A DNA stretch of 64,000 nt, taken from Diphasiastrum complanatum. Its lineage: Eukaryota; Streptophyta; Lycopodiopsida; Lycopodiales; Lycopodiaceae. The stretch lies in the NCBI GenBank assembly GCA_029204225.1, contig CM055109.1, positions 38,516,632 through 38,580,631 of the forward strand. The letters run 5' to 3'. Shown piece after piece: positions 33,500-44,693 of this stretch; within the stretch, counting starts at the first letter, position 1; the number at the start of each line of letters is the position of its first letter. Made by a program: the position numbers and the translations under genes. The notes under the pieces were generated by a model. That model made no database searches. It was given only the letters and a program-made list of their open reading frames with translations, and was not told the origin of the DNA.

Positions 33500-34682
33500 A
33501 AGAGTTTGTCTTTTTCAAAGCCTTTCTATTTTTCCTTAGTTTTTCCTTTGTTGTTTTTAGCGACTGTGCATTTTGAATTATGTTCGCATAGTCTGCATTT
33601 TTGAACTGTATTGTCGCACAGTTTGCATTTTTGGATCATGAAAAAAATTCATCCCTAGGTCTAAAACACTTAGAAAATAACTCTGGCAACTTTTCCCGAC
33701 ACTCACCCTTAGAAAAGCGATACTTGTCTTAGAACTGGTTTTTGCCCTAAAGTCGGCTTTTTTGCCCTTAAAAAAAAACTGACACTGTCGTATTTTTCGC
33801 CCTTCGAGAAAAAGCGACACTGTCTCTAAATGTCTTAGAAAAGCTTTTCAGCCAATTGTCGCATTTTTTGCCTTTCGAGAAAAAGCGACATTGTCCCCAT
33901 ATGCCTTCCGGATAAAAGCGAAGGTGCCCTTGAAAAAATGACACCTCCCTTAAAATCGCTAAAAGGGTCTTTAAGCAAAAGGTGAAGGTCTGCAGCGTGA
34001 AGGCACTGTGCAACGGGCAGAAGGCAGCTAATGCACGAGCAAAAGGAGAAGGTCAAACGACACGACATGACATGAAACTCTTCACGCTCCAAAGGACCAG
34101 GAAAATCAAACAAGTACCATGAATTACAGCTTCCTGATATGATATGATGACGTCAACAGAAGAGCGTTAGGACGTGCCTAATGGGCCGCTCTTGTAATCT
34201 GAGATTAGTTGTAGATCGTTTAATCTCTCTAATAAAAAATGTTACTCTGAATATATGTATTTCTAGATGCATCAAGATCAAAAAAAGAGTCACGGACATA
34301 GAGTGAGTTTACAAATTAGAAGTAGCTAGTTATATTATTCATGAGAGAGAACATCTCTCTCATGCCAACTCGTTGACCTGGGAAACAAACAGCGCTCAAG
34401 AAAGACATTGTAAATTCAGTTATGATATAGAAGTGATTTTCTCAACATTCTGTGTGTATGATCTGCAATATTGGAATGCATGCTAGCAGTAGATAAATTT
34501 CCACTGTTGTTTTACTCAACATTATCTGTTGTTTACAAGTTTAATTTTTACAACAGATCGTCAGGGCTTGGAAGAGAATTAGACCACAGTCAGTAGCTGT
34601 AGCTACTCTTTCCAAGTTAGTTCTATCCGGTCTTCATCGTGTTTCGTTTCGTTTCGTTTTGAGCCGTTTCTTCCTCCCATCA
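33500..34682 (+). repeat. LTR of element G (left border uncertain)
   Basis: The right end is secure: CTTCCTCCCATCA at 34682 is followed by a primer site, and it resembles the LTR end of element D. The left border lies somewhere after the RNase H stop. It contains several diverged short repeats around GAGAAAAAGCGACA (33800-33900) and a run of TTTCGTTTCG units near 34640-34730. Confidence 0.6.
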
Positions 34683-34835
34683 GTGGTATTAAAACTCGAC
34701 TCGTTTCGTTTCGCTTCGATTCGTTTTGCCCCGAGTGCAGCAAAAGATCACTTCGACTATCAATAGTACATTGCTTATCCGCTTTATCATCCCGTTGCCT
34801 AGCTTCACTGGTACTACTCCAAATCCTTTAAGAAA
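34683..34835 (+). other. Primer site and leader following the G LTR
   Basis: TGGTATTAAAACT at 34684 is a variant primer site right after an LTR that is itself preceded by RNase H. A primer site belongs after a 5' LTR, so this marks the start of a second, truncated element of the same type. The leader is cut by element H at about 34840. Confidence 0.6.
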
Positions 34836-34839
34836 TAAC

Positions 34840-35955
34840 AATTGGCCCCATCAACTTGTCCAACTTCATCACCACTGTGGATTTCCTTGAATTTTGAAAA
34901 CCATTCTTTCCTCAAAGTCATGTGCTTGGATGCTCCATTGTCGATGTACTAGGTATCCTTGGTTTCATTACTTGTCATTAGTGCCATAGTGAACAAGTTT
35001 GAACTCTCACCTGCATCATCCTCGTATTGATCATCATCAAATTGATGTTTATCAACATAATTGCCTCCTTGCCATTTGCCTTTCCGTTGAGCTGACTTCT
35101 TTTGTTTTCTAAAGCACTCACGCTCCCAATGACCAGGTTTGTTGGAACATTGGCAATTCCCAGGTTTCTTTAGCCTTGGATTGTCGCGTCCTTGACCTCG
35201 ACCTTGATGCCAATTGCCTCGATTTGGGCCATCATTGGATTGTTCTTGGAATTGTTGGAACGATCCAATATTTGAGTTTCCACCTCTTGATTGGTCTCTT
35301 TCATGACCAAATCTGCCACCACGTCCTCTTATTGCAAGAGCTTGATCAAATCCCCTGTTGTGATGACTCAAGTTCTCTTGACGTTGTTCTTCCTACAAAA
35401 GCAATCCAAGTAACTCTTTATAGGCTGGAAGATTCCCGTGTGGCTATACTTCACAAACATCTGATGTGACTCGCTCAAACTGTTCAATGTCAATTGCACG
35501 ATCTCACGATCCTGAACTCGCTCTCTAACTATGACTAATTGATCACGGATCTTATTTACCTTCAATAGGTGATCGACAATGGTTGCACCATCATCCATTC
35601 GTAATGTGTGCAGCTCCGTCTTAGCACTCGAGTTGTGTTTGTGATTTCAAACAATGTCTTCTACATATCCCAAGCTTCTTTCGGCCTTTCGAATCCGAAA
35701 TGTAGGAAATAATTGCATCTCTAATTAATAAGTTGATGACATTTTGTGCTTTCCATTTTCTTTTGTCAAATGCCCATTGATCTTATTTAATTAATGGCCT
35801 TGTCTCTTCATCTGTCACGATCTCTCATAGCGCCTTTTCCAACAAAATATTCTTCAATTTGAATTTCCAAACTATGTAGTTGTTGGCTCCTTCCAATATG
35901 CTTGACTCATTGAGGACACTCTCGCTTAGAGTTTCCATTACTGGATACATGAGTC
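34840..35955 (-). pseudogene. Copia H gag and start of protease
   Basis: From about 35955 frames give ESSILEGANNYIVWKFKLKN and AQNVINLLIRDAIISYI; then IVDHLLKVNKIRDQLVIV and LNSLSESHQMFVKY (35598-35368). The glycine/arginine-rich segment 35371-34949 ends in a CCHC knuckle CQCSNKPGHWEREC. The protease begins YIDNGASKHMTLRKEWF, in which the usual DSGAS is DNGAS. Stops at 35790 and 34950 and frameshifts break it. Confidence 0.85.
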
Positions 35956-36040
35956 TAGATCACAAAAAAAAAGGCTCAGTCTGAGCACACAACTTGTCTC
36001 CAAATTTAGTACACCATAGAACCGTACTTTGGTTGTACAC

Positions 36041-36285
36041 CTGATATCAATTCAGCACGCATATGTACGACTCCTAGTCCTTGACTTGGTTGCTCACGTG
36101 TTACTTCGATATGTACAGACACATGCAATATCGATTCGGCGCGCAGATGTACGACCACTCGGGATCTTCTTGGGCTCTCGCACGTTGAACTGATTAGTAT
36201 GAATATGCAATATCGATTCGGCGCGCAGATGTACGACCGCTCGAAATTGGGCTCTCGCGCATTGTACCGATATTAGTACGGATCA
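36041..36285. repeat. Tandem repeat of about 82 bp, three units, in the H leader
   Basis: ATGCAATATCGATTCGGCGC starts units at 36123 and 36205; a more diverged unit (ATATCAATTCAGCACGC) precedes them. Each contains a GCGCGCAGATGTACGAC-type motif. They sit between the gag start and the primer site. Confidence 0.8.
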
Positions 36286-36767
36286 AGATGAAAAGTAGAG
36301 GGAATATAAGAATTTTCAGAGGGAATATTTTAGATTTTGAAGTGTGTGATCGTTCAAACAAACAAAGATCAAAAATGTGAAAAGTATGAAGCCTCATAAG
36401 TATAAATGGCATTACTAGACATTGTCTAGTGTGACTTGCAGTTTTCCAAACAAACAAATGAGAGATTTCTTGGCAAAACTCTCTCACAAATGGCACTTTT
36501 CACAATAACTAGGAAGTATTGTAAAAAGCTCCCCACTCAACAGATTTTCAATCTGTTTGATGCTACCCTAGCCTTTCTAATGCCTCTGAGACTATGCCTT
36601 CATTCTCCACTGATGATTATGAGCTCCAAAACTTGCAAAATACACCAAGGAAGGATTTCTTCCAACTTTTTGCGTCTCCAAGCTTTCACCTCTTGTGAAG
36701 GACTTTCTCACTTTATTGCGGAGCCTGTGACAAGCTGTATCTATTGATCAGACATGCAGGACTATCA

Positions 36768-36780
36768 GGCTTTGATACCA
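36768..36780 (-). other. Primer binding site of element H
   Basis: The minus strand reads TGGTATCAAAGCC right after the LTR end GATTATTGACA. Confidence 0.85.
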
Positions 36781-37032
36781 TGTCAATAATCAGACAAGCA
36801 ACATTAGTCATTTACCATAAGCAATCACCACAAAGCGGAAGAAGAACACACTCTATCACACACTTACTCACTAAATTTAAAATGTACAAATAGACCCTGA
36901 ACCCTGATAGAGAGAGAAAAACCTAGGCATTGACTGATAGACTAGCCTACAACTAATTATAGCTGGTAACAATTGTCAACAGTAATGTACATCATAAACA
37001 GTAACAATAAAGTTTATCATTGATTTCTAACA
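36781..37032 (-). repeat. 5' LTR of element H
   Basis: A 252-bp block with minus-strand ends TGTTAGAAATC and GATTATTGACA, adjacent to the primer site. Only one copy is present. Confidence 0.75.
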
Positions 37033-37085
37033 TCAAAGTGTCCACTTTGTTCCAAGTCTTGATCCAGTGGTACCCATTTACTTTT

Positions 37086-38216
37086 TGTTACTGCCATATG
37101 CAACTAAGGACATGGGATAGTCCTAATATGGTAGACTGGCCTTTGGTGTTCAAGATTGTTGGTCACGCCAAAATTTAATTCCATATCAAGGCATGTATGT
37201 GACTAATAGCCTTGCGAGGACCCAGACACTCTAATTGAGACATATGGAGTACTGCATGTACATGTGACGGATATAGACAGGAGGAACGCATGAAGAGCTG
37301 TGACCTATTTATAGTTGGACTGCATGGGGATTGCATGGGTTCATGCACAAAAATCTATTCTCTATATATTGGGGTAGATATTCTCTCGTCGACAACTTGG
37401 TTCAGGTTACCAGTTGCTCTCTTCTCCTCTAGCATTCACATGGCATGGCTTGGGGGCTAGATCCAGGATTGATCTAGGATTGATTGGGAGGTTTTCCTCC
37501 TACATGTCTCCTATTGTGTTCTCCTATCATCATCTTAGGACTTTTCCCTAGTGTTCTTTACATTGGTATCAGAGCCTGGCTAAGATGCGGGCTTGGATGG
37601 GAATGGAGGCAAGCTCTACATTGAATTGGAAGTTAGAAGCACTTGGATTTACATCCCAATTGGAGTACTATTTTCTCAAGGGAATTATGGAGTTGGATTC
37701 ACTAATTCCGGTTTGAAGCATGCTTGTCAAATATGGTGGTAGAGTGCTCTTCTACTTGGTTGAATTTGATTATAGATGCTGAGAATTGTGTGATTTCATT
37801 CGTAATTTTCTGTCTTTTGAGGAAGCTTTCAATGATGTGGAATGATCAGCATGTGTTGTTGATCTTGTTGCTTGGATTAGTAGCTTGTTTCTGCTTAATT
37901 AAAGATTGATAACATGCTAGGTTATAGTGTTCTTATTCATGTTTGTTAGTTGTTCATATATAGATTGACACTAAATCAATTTATACAGATTGTGTGGACT
38001 GTTAGCATTTCGTGACATGATCCTACAGATTGCATGTTGGGGATTAAGACCTTTTTACATCCATAATCCTCCTAAAAACATGCATGATGGGAACATAGGT
38101 GGGTGAGTAGTTAAGCATAATAGGAAGCTAGGTTGGTAGTGAAATCAAGATCCCTAGATTTGTTGATCCCTGCAGGACAGTATTACATTTCTTGCTTTTG
38201 TGTTGAGCTAGTGAAT
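37086..38216 (+). mobile_element. K2: 5' LTR, PBS and interior start of a second K element, cut by K1
   Basis: The LTR spans 37086-37562 (TGTTACTGCC ... TTCTTTACA), with primer site TGGTATCAGAGCC from 37564. The interior runs to 38216, where K1 is inserted with its CAGAG duplication. Its first 330 bp of interior match K1 and K3. A matching 3' LTR beyond K1 was not found in the window. It has no coding capacity. Confidence 0.85.
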
Positions 38217-38221
38217 CAGAG

Positions 38222-38710
38222 TGTTACGGCCATATTCAGTAAAGGACATGGAATAGTCCTAATATGGTAGACGGGCCCTCCAGTGTTCGAGATTATTGGT
38301 CATGCCTAGATTTTATTCCACTTCGAGGCTTGTTGGTGACTAATGACCTTGAGAGGACCCAGACACTCTAATTGAGACATATGGAGTAGTGCATGTATGT
38401 GTGACTGATATAGACGAGAGGTATGCATGAAGAGTTGTGATCTATTTATAATTGACCTGCATGGGGATTGCATGGGTTCATGCACATGATCCTACTCTCT
38501 ATTTATTGAGTTAGTGATTATTCCGTTGACGACTTTGGTCTAGGTTACCTGTAGAGCTCTTCTCCTCTTGCTATCACATGGCATGGCTTGGGGGCTAGAT
38601 CCAGGAGGATTCTCCAAGAGGGATCTAGGATTGGTTGGGTGGTTTTGCTCAATTATCTCTCTTAGGTTTTCCTATCCTCATATTAGGGGTTTTCCCTAGT
38701 GGTCTTTACA
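38222..38710 (+). repeat. 5' LTR of K1
   Basis: TGTTACGGCCATATTCAG to GGTCTTTACA; the primer site follows after one base. TCTATTTATAATTG (about 38445) is a plausible TATA-type promoter element. Confidence 0.93.
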
Positions 38711-38711
38711 T

Positions 38712-38724
38712 TGGTATCAGAGCC
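38712..38724 (+). other. Primer binding site of K1
   Basis: TGGTATCAGAGCC, a perfect initiator tRNA-Met type site one base after the LTR. Confidence 0.92.
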
Positions 38725-39666
38725 CGGCTAAGATGCGGTTTTAGATGGGATGGGGACAAGTTCTACATCAAATCGGAATTGGAACGCACTTGGATTTACA
38801 TCCCAGTTGGAATGTTGTTTTTTCAAGGGAAATTGGGTTTGGATTCACTAATTCATCTAAAAGCATGCTTTTCAAACTTGGTGGTAGAGTGCTCTTCTCC
38901 TTGTTTGATTTTCTTAGAGATGATGTGGATTGGTGTGGAATTCATGCTTATTTTCAAGAAGCCTTAAAAAAGTTTTCACTTGAAGTAGAATGATCTGCAT
39001 GAGTAGATCACTTCTTAGTCTAGACTGTTTTTTGAATGAACAATTTGCATGAATCCATAATGTTTAGACAGATTAAATTCAGGCTAGTAGCAGATGGTTT
39101 GTTGATAGATTGGTGTGAATCAATGTATCCTGAATCAAGATTGCAGTCCGCGTTCCGAAACACGATCCGGAATGTGTTCCAGAATGCGATCCGGGATTTC
39201 CCATTAGGGTTTCCCGGAATGCCAATTTTTTTTTTTTGTATAGTTGCCAATATGGGTATCATGTGAAAGGATATCAAAAAAGCAATTGTTATGCAGATCT
39301 GTTGCTTGGTTTTAGATGGCTGCAAGCTACATTGATTAGAAATCTGGACATCAATAGATGGTTTAAGAAAACTGGCTACATTTTCATATGGTTTTAAAAA
39401 TTTGGACATCAGTAGATGGTTTCAGCCATAGACGCACCGCGATTCTGAATCGCGTTTCGGGACTTTCCCAGAATCGCGCAGAAACATTTTTTTTTTTTGA
39501 AATTTTTTTAGGCAATATGGGTATCAGATGAAAGCTCTGATTGAGAGCATTATGACTATGTAGTTTGTCGACTATTTCGGGTGCGAAACACCAAAAAGTG
39601 TGTTTTCACTCAGGGAGTTGGAAGGCCAAATCATGAAGAGGCCTTACTGTCGCGGCCGCCCCGCCA

Positions 39667-39687
39667 TTGGGGGGCGTTGCCCCCCAA
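39667..39687. other. Perfect 9-bp GC-rich hairpin with GTT loop in K1
   Basis: TTGGGGGGC-GTT-GCCCCCCAA. It lies in a short GC-rich patch (GTCGCGGCCGCCCCGCC just before) within an otherwise AT-rich interior, so it is not expected by chance. The role is unknown; RNA dimerisation or packaging is one possibility. Confidence 0.85.
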
Positions 39688-40297
39688 ACCCCTTGTTTCA
39701 GCTATTCCAAAAGAAGTATACAATTTCTGCCAGTCTAAGGAAGGCTCCTTCTAACTCTTTCTATCATTTTCCAACAGAAAACGAAATCAATAGATCTCCA
39801 AACCATTGGCATCAGAACTCCACTCAAAACTGATTTCTGATATCTATTGGAAAAGCATGTCCACCATTCAAATATAGTTTAGTTAGTATTAAACTGACGT
39901 TCCGGATTGCATGATCCGGAACGTTTTTGCAGCGGATCGCGAACCATTGCAACACAGTCCTGAATGAATAAACTAATTGTTGCTGGGAATCTTGAATTTA
40001 ATGTTTGCATGTAGAGGATTTGAGCTTCTTACTAGACTGATCCTCTTGTGTATCATGCAAATCTGAAAAACATAGAATGGAAATGGCAAGTTGCCCATTC
40101 TTTGGGAAAACAAACGTAGATTCGGATTAGGGATGCATGCAGTTAAAATCCTGCGAAGCCTTCCTTGGAATGTGCTCACTACTTCTGAAGAGTGGTAACC
40201 CTGTGGTTTGAACCTAGAAACAAGCTTTGAATCCTTCTTCCAAAAACTCGTTTTTAACCTTTGGTGATCTCTGGACGTCTGTTAATGGTGTTAATAG

Positions 40298-40357
40298 TAG
40301 TTTACTTGTTTCTGTCTGCTGCAGGTTAACCTACAACATACAGAAACAAGTAAACTA
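40298..40357. other. 18-bp perfect inverted repeat in K1
   Basis: Arms TAGTTTACTTGTTTCTGT (40298-40315) and ACAGAAACAAGTAAACTA (40340-40357) around a 24-nt loop containing GGTTAACC. Confidence 0.85.
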
Positions 40358-41368
40358 ATGTTACAGATGATGGGTTGAACTTTTGGATGCTTGCATGTGA
40401 CACTCTCTGCTTATTACTCTTGTATTTGAATGTTAGCTAAGAAGGGTAAATGCGTGTTACTCTACCAAATGCATTAGGTTAGGTTGCAGCCTGGAAACAG
40501 ACCTGTTTCCCAGTGAAGGTCACAATGTAGAGATGCCAGGAGATGTAGATGAATGCGTTTGTTTTTTTTGAAGCCCTGATTGACATCTAAGGACAGATGC
40601 TACCAGATTTTGAGGGAGCTATTTCTGTGGGTTTAGAAACTGCAGGTAGGATCAAACTAGCGAGATCTTGAAGCCACGACGGAGCTAGATAATTCCTTGT
40701 TTACTCTGCGACAAATTTGTTCCTCTGATGGTCGCGTTTGGAGGGACATTGATCATGTAGTGAAGCGGCTGCAAGAAGCTATGTGAAAATTGAGCCACCA
40801 TCGCGATGTAGCTATTTGAAAAAACGGCCCTAAATGTGTATGTGTTGGGTGGTGAAACCCTTAGGGCTTTGTATGGATCATGCTTGTGTTAGGCCTAGTA
40901 ACTGTAGTACTTTGGATTGAGTTATAATTGTCTAAGACTTGATGGATCTCCTAGAGATTTTAGATGACTGAATTGTGGTATTATTGAATATTTAGATATT
41001 CTAAGAATATTTGTACCAAGAAGTATTATTTTCTGCAAGAAATTGAAATGGAATTGCTTCAGCTTTTGGATTTGATTTCTGAAATAAGAAAAATCACCCA
41101 GTGTTTCATGTAATTGGGATTACATGAAGGTGATGAACTCTTCTTTTGAATAAGATCAACCCATTTAGAAGATTTATAGCTTAGTGTATCTTTGTGGATT
41201 TGAGTTTAGTATTCATGAGTAGAGGCAAGCAAAATAAAAATTGTTGCATCTCTGAGTACTTATTCAAATGGAAAGATTAGACTAAGAATAATGGTTCATG
41301 GGTAAGACTTGAAAGCTTAAGGAATAATTTCATTTTTTTTTTTCCCATTCTGAGAACAGAACCCGTTT

Positions 41369-41381
41369 AAGGGAGGAAAAA
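41369..41381 (+). other. Polypurine tract of K1
   Basis: AAGGGAGGAAAAA immediately before the 3' LTR, the expected plus-strand primer. Confidence 0.85.
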
Positions 41382-41870
41382 TGTTACGACCATATTCAGT
41401 AAAGGACATGGAATAGTCCTAATATGGTAGACCGGCCCTCCAATATTCGAGATTATTGGTCACGCCTAGATTTTATTCCACTTCGTGGCCTATTGGTGAC
41501 TAATGACCTTGAGAGGACCCAGACACTCTAATTGAGACATATGGAGTAGTGCATGTATGTGTGACTGATATAGGCAGGAGGTATGCATGAAGAGCTGTGA
41601 TCTATTTATAGTTGACTTGCATGGGGATTGCATGGGTTCATGCACAGGATCCTACTCGCTATTTATTGAGGTAGTGATTATTCCGTCGACGACTTTGGTC
41701 TAGGTTACGTGTAGAGCTCTTCTCCTCTTGCTATCACACGGCATGGCTTGGGGGCTAGATCCAGGAGGATTCTCCAGGAGGGATCTAGGATTGGTTGGAT
41801 GGTTTTGTTCCATTGTCTCTCTTGTGTTTTCCTATCCTCATCTTAGGGGTTTGCCCTAGTAGTCTTTACA
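41382..41870 (+). repeat. 3' LTR of K1
   Basis: TGTTACGACCATATTCAG to AGTCTTTACA, 489 bp, followed by the CAGAG duplication and no primer site. Confidence 0.93.
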
Positions 41871-41875
41871 CAGAG

Positions 41876-44413
41876 GTTGAAGCTAAAAGATGTAAATCTG
41901 GTTAGTGAACCATTAACAAACATTTAAGCCTCATCTCGAAACTCCTTTTTGATTTTTTGAAGTCTTTATAAGCATAAGGCTTGAGGTTTTTTGATAGTTT
42001 TTAAAAGGCGCTTATTATCGACTTTTCAGTTATTTTTATATGTCAGCTCTCCAGTTAACTTTTTGTAAAAAATTCGGAAATTTATTTAAAAAGGAGGGGT
42101 GAAGTGGTGTATAAAACTCTACCAGAAGATCTGTTGGTTGCATAGTGTTTGGAAAAAACTAGTTGATATGTAAAAATGTGATTATCTGAAAGTAATTTCA
42201 AACAAATCTAGAATAAGATACATAGCTGGAAGTCTCCGAATAAGAGAAAATTTCTAGGGATTGTGAAAAACAATCTGGAACTAGAAATGGTTTGGAATTT
42301 GAAATCATTACAAGTAGTACTGAGTAAAATCGAAAGTTACTAATCCCAATTTGTCGGGGATAGAAGTAAGTTTGATCATGGAATGTGTAGCGCAAGCATC
42401 CCAAAGGGAGCCGGGAACCACGACTTAGCTTCCCATCCTTCAACTCTTGCCATCCAAACCCACTTGACATACAAGTAGTCAACTCGCCAACAACGATCAG
42501 ACTTAACCAACTTGAAGTTCCGAAAACCAACATTGAGATCCAACCTAGCGCCATGCCAGATCGGGGGTCCCGATGTGGGTGACTTCCCTCCAAGCAAGCC
42601 GCCCGACATACATCAAACTTAACCAACTCGAAGCTTCGTTACAAACGAGTAACATCCACATAATGTCTTTATTGAGTCAACCTAATCTTAGTTGGAGTAC
42701 TAGGATCAGGAAGGAGTTGATTGAGTGTAAATTAGGATAAGTTGTAAGTGGGTTGGAAAACTTGTGAGAGGAGATGTCTTCCCAGTCTCAGAGATTTTCC
42801 AGATATGTTATTCAGGAATCTACCAAATAAAGACATATGTGTTTATGTACTGGGTTGTAGTGAGATTATTCTCATGTGTGCACGATTAATCTTGTATGGA
42901 TCTACTATGGATTCCTGGTTACTAGGGTTATTTGGTGTAACACAGGGTGCTAGAGCTCGCACACTTGTTCTCCTATATATTTTGATCTTTTTACAAGGTG
43001 GACCCCACCAACGCCCAAACAACAATCAATACAAAAAGGAAATCCATGACAAGAGTTGGTATCTCGACTCAAGGGAGACCTCATAGATGATGTTTGTGTT
43101 TTCATCTTAAAGAGATTTGATCTTCTTATAGGGAAGTCATGATTTTCTTATATTTACATGAGACATTCAATAAATGAGAATGGATAAAAAAAAATATGAT
43201 TCAACAAGGTTGAAAATATTTTTTTCTAGGGATGTAATCTTGATTAAGATGATAAATATAACAATGAAAGCAAAAATTAGAAAAACAATTTATGTAAATC
43301 AAAATGGAAATTGGAATTGAGCATTCAATCAACTTAGTTGTCAACATTAGGAAGGACGCCAAAGTGAAAAAGAGTCTATTAAAACATAATAAATGGTTCA
43401 CTTCACCACTCCTTTATATATAGCTATTATGCTTACATGAAACTAGAAGTACTTATTGATGTTTTGATGCCTATGCAAGCAATTCTTAAAACTTTTCAAA
43501 GCATATTGTGTTTTTTAATGATTGTCCTTTTTTTAATCATTGGGTTTTACGTGCAATTTGCCTTATCATTTCATTTGCATGAATGTTGACTAATTTAATT
43601 ACTTTTAGGTACAAGTAATTGATCATGTAGCGTAAGTCACCAACCTCACAAATGAGACAACATATGCAAATCTAATCACAAAAGCCATAAATCAACATTG
43701 AAATATAATAACACATTTGAACCAAATTCATGTGGATTTGGGTGCTTGTTACATAGCATTCACCATTTCTATAACTCTTATTCACAAGAAGAAACTTCAA
43801 AGGTCTCATTTGCAAATGAGCCAAAGATTCTCACAATGTATGCAAATGACTATTCATAGACAAATTCAAATGATAACTGACCAAAATCATTGTCTACTAG
43901 TTTTCTCTCTTTAGTAGCTTTGAAAGGTCCAAAGAGGGATCCACCTTGATTTATTAAGGTTATAGATCCTTTTGGGCCCAATAAAAGCTTAACATGCATA
44001 ATTCAATGTAAAAAATCCATATCATCATGAGAATAATTCTAAGCTAATCAATGATCAATGTACCCTACCTACCTTTTGATGCCATCCAAAAATGAGCAAA
44101 ATCAGCCAATCCATTAACCGCCATAGACTTAACCATTTATAGTTACTCAGCTGAGGTAGTGCATAATATATTGAAAAATATACTTTGCTGGTTGCATCTC
44201 CATTGCTCCTTACCTATATAATAATTATACCACTTAGTGTTTGATTTTCCACTTGTTTCATGCATTTATGTGAAATTCTTGAAACCTTTTTGCTTGTTTA
44301 CTTGCAAGATTTGCATGATTTTATGAGCACTGGCTGCAAATCAATGTAAAATTATTGAAATGAAGTAGCCTCTCTTAAACAGCACCCAGATAGATTGACA
44401 TCATGTCCCTGCT
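41876..44413. other. Intergenic, nothing supported
   Basis: It begins with what should be the continuation of K2, but no K2 3' LTR is recognisable. ORFs at 42198-42626 (two overlapping frames) show no domain. A short phrase (CTTAACCAAC followed by TCGAAG or TTGAAG) occurs twice near 42507 and 42622. The end should hold the 3' UTR of the transporter gene. Confidence 0.5.
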
Positions 44414-44645
44414 TTAATGAGCGTGGAAAGGCTTATTCAACCCAAAAATAATAGGGCCTGCAATGTCCAATCATTGGATCAATCAGAAGACTTCCTTGGC
44501 TAAGGGAAATGCAATTTATAAGCAAAAAGCAAGTGCAAGTGAATGAAAGCCAAGTAGCAGCCCACCAAAACATTATATTCGAAACAAAAAAGCTGGAAAA
44601 CTACTAGCTTACCTAGTTATTAGAATATTGTTCAATCTTACAAAC

Positions 44646-44693
<48 letters not shown>

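Larger units (their letters stand above)
29260..34682 (+). mobile_element. Chimeric copia element G (F-type gag-protease joined to another pol)
   Basis: Plus-strand order is gag (29260-29960), protease (to about 30557), a second protease tail, integrase, RT, RNase H (to 33492) and an LTR ending at 34682. The gag and first protease belong to the F family. From 30558 on, the pol belongs to a different copia lineage, represented also by the fragment at 62495-62795. Multiple stops and frameshifts make it non-functional. Confidence 0.8.
34840..37032 (-). mobile_element. Copia element H, 5' part (LTR, PBS, gag, protease start)
   Basis: Minus-strand order is LTR (37032-36781), primer site, a long leader with tandem repeats, gag (about 35955-34949) and a protease start that ends near 34840. 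The pol is missing; the break lies against the leader of the tandem G-type element. Confidence 0.8.
38222..41870 (+). mobile_element. K1: complete non-autonomous LTR retrotransposon, no coding capacity
   Basis: Two 489-bp LTRs (38222-38710 and 41382-41870) start TGTTACG and end CTTTACA. They differ at about 30 positions with no indels (about 94% identical by eye). CAGAG at 38217-38221 and 41871-41875 is a perfect target duplication. The primer site TGGTATCAGAGCC begins at 38712, and a polypurine tract AAGGGAGGAAAAA ends at 41381. The 2.67 kb interior has only short random ORFs and no gag or pol motif on either strand. This is the layout of a LARD-type element mobilised in trans. Strong hairpins lie at 39667-39687 and 40298-40357. 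Confidence 0.93.

Noticed and set aside
36041-36285. CRISPR-like array
   Set aside because: Three contiguous 82-bp units without spacers in a plant retroelement leader.
42198-42626. 142-codon minus-strand ORF
   Set aside because: No recognisable domain, a second overlapping frame of similar quality, and no splice context.
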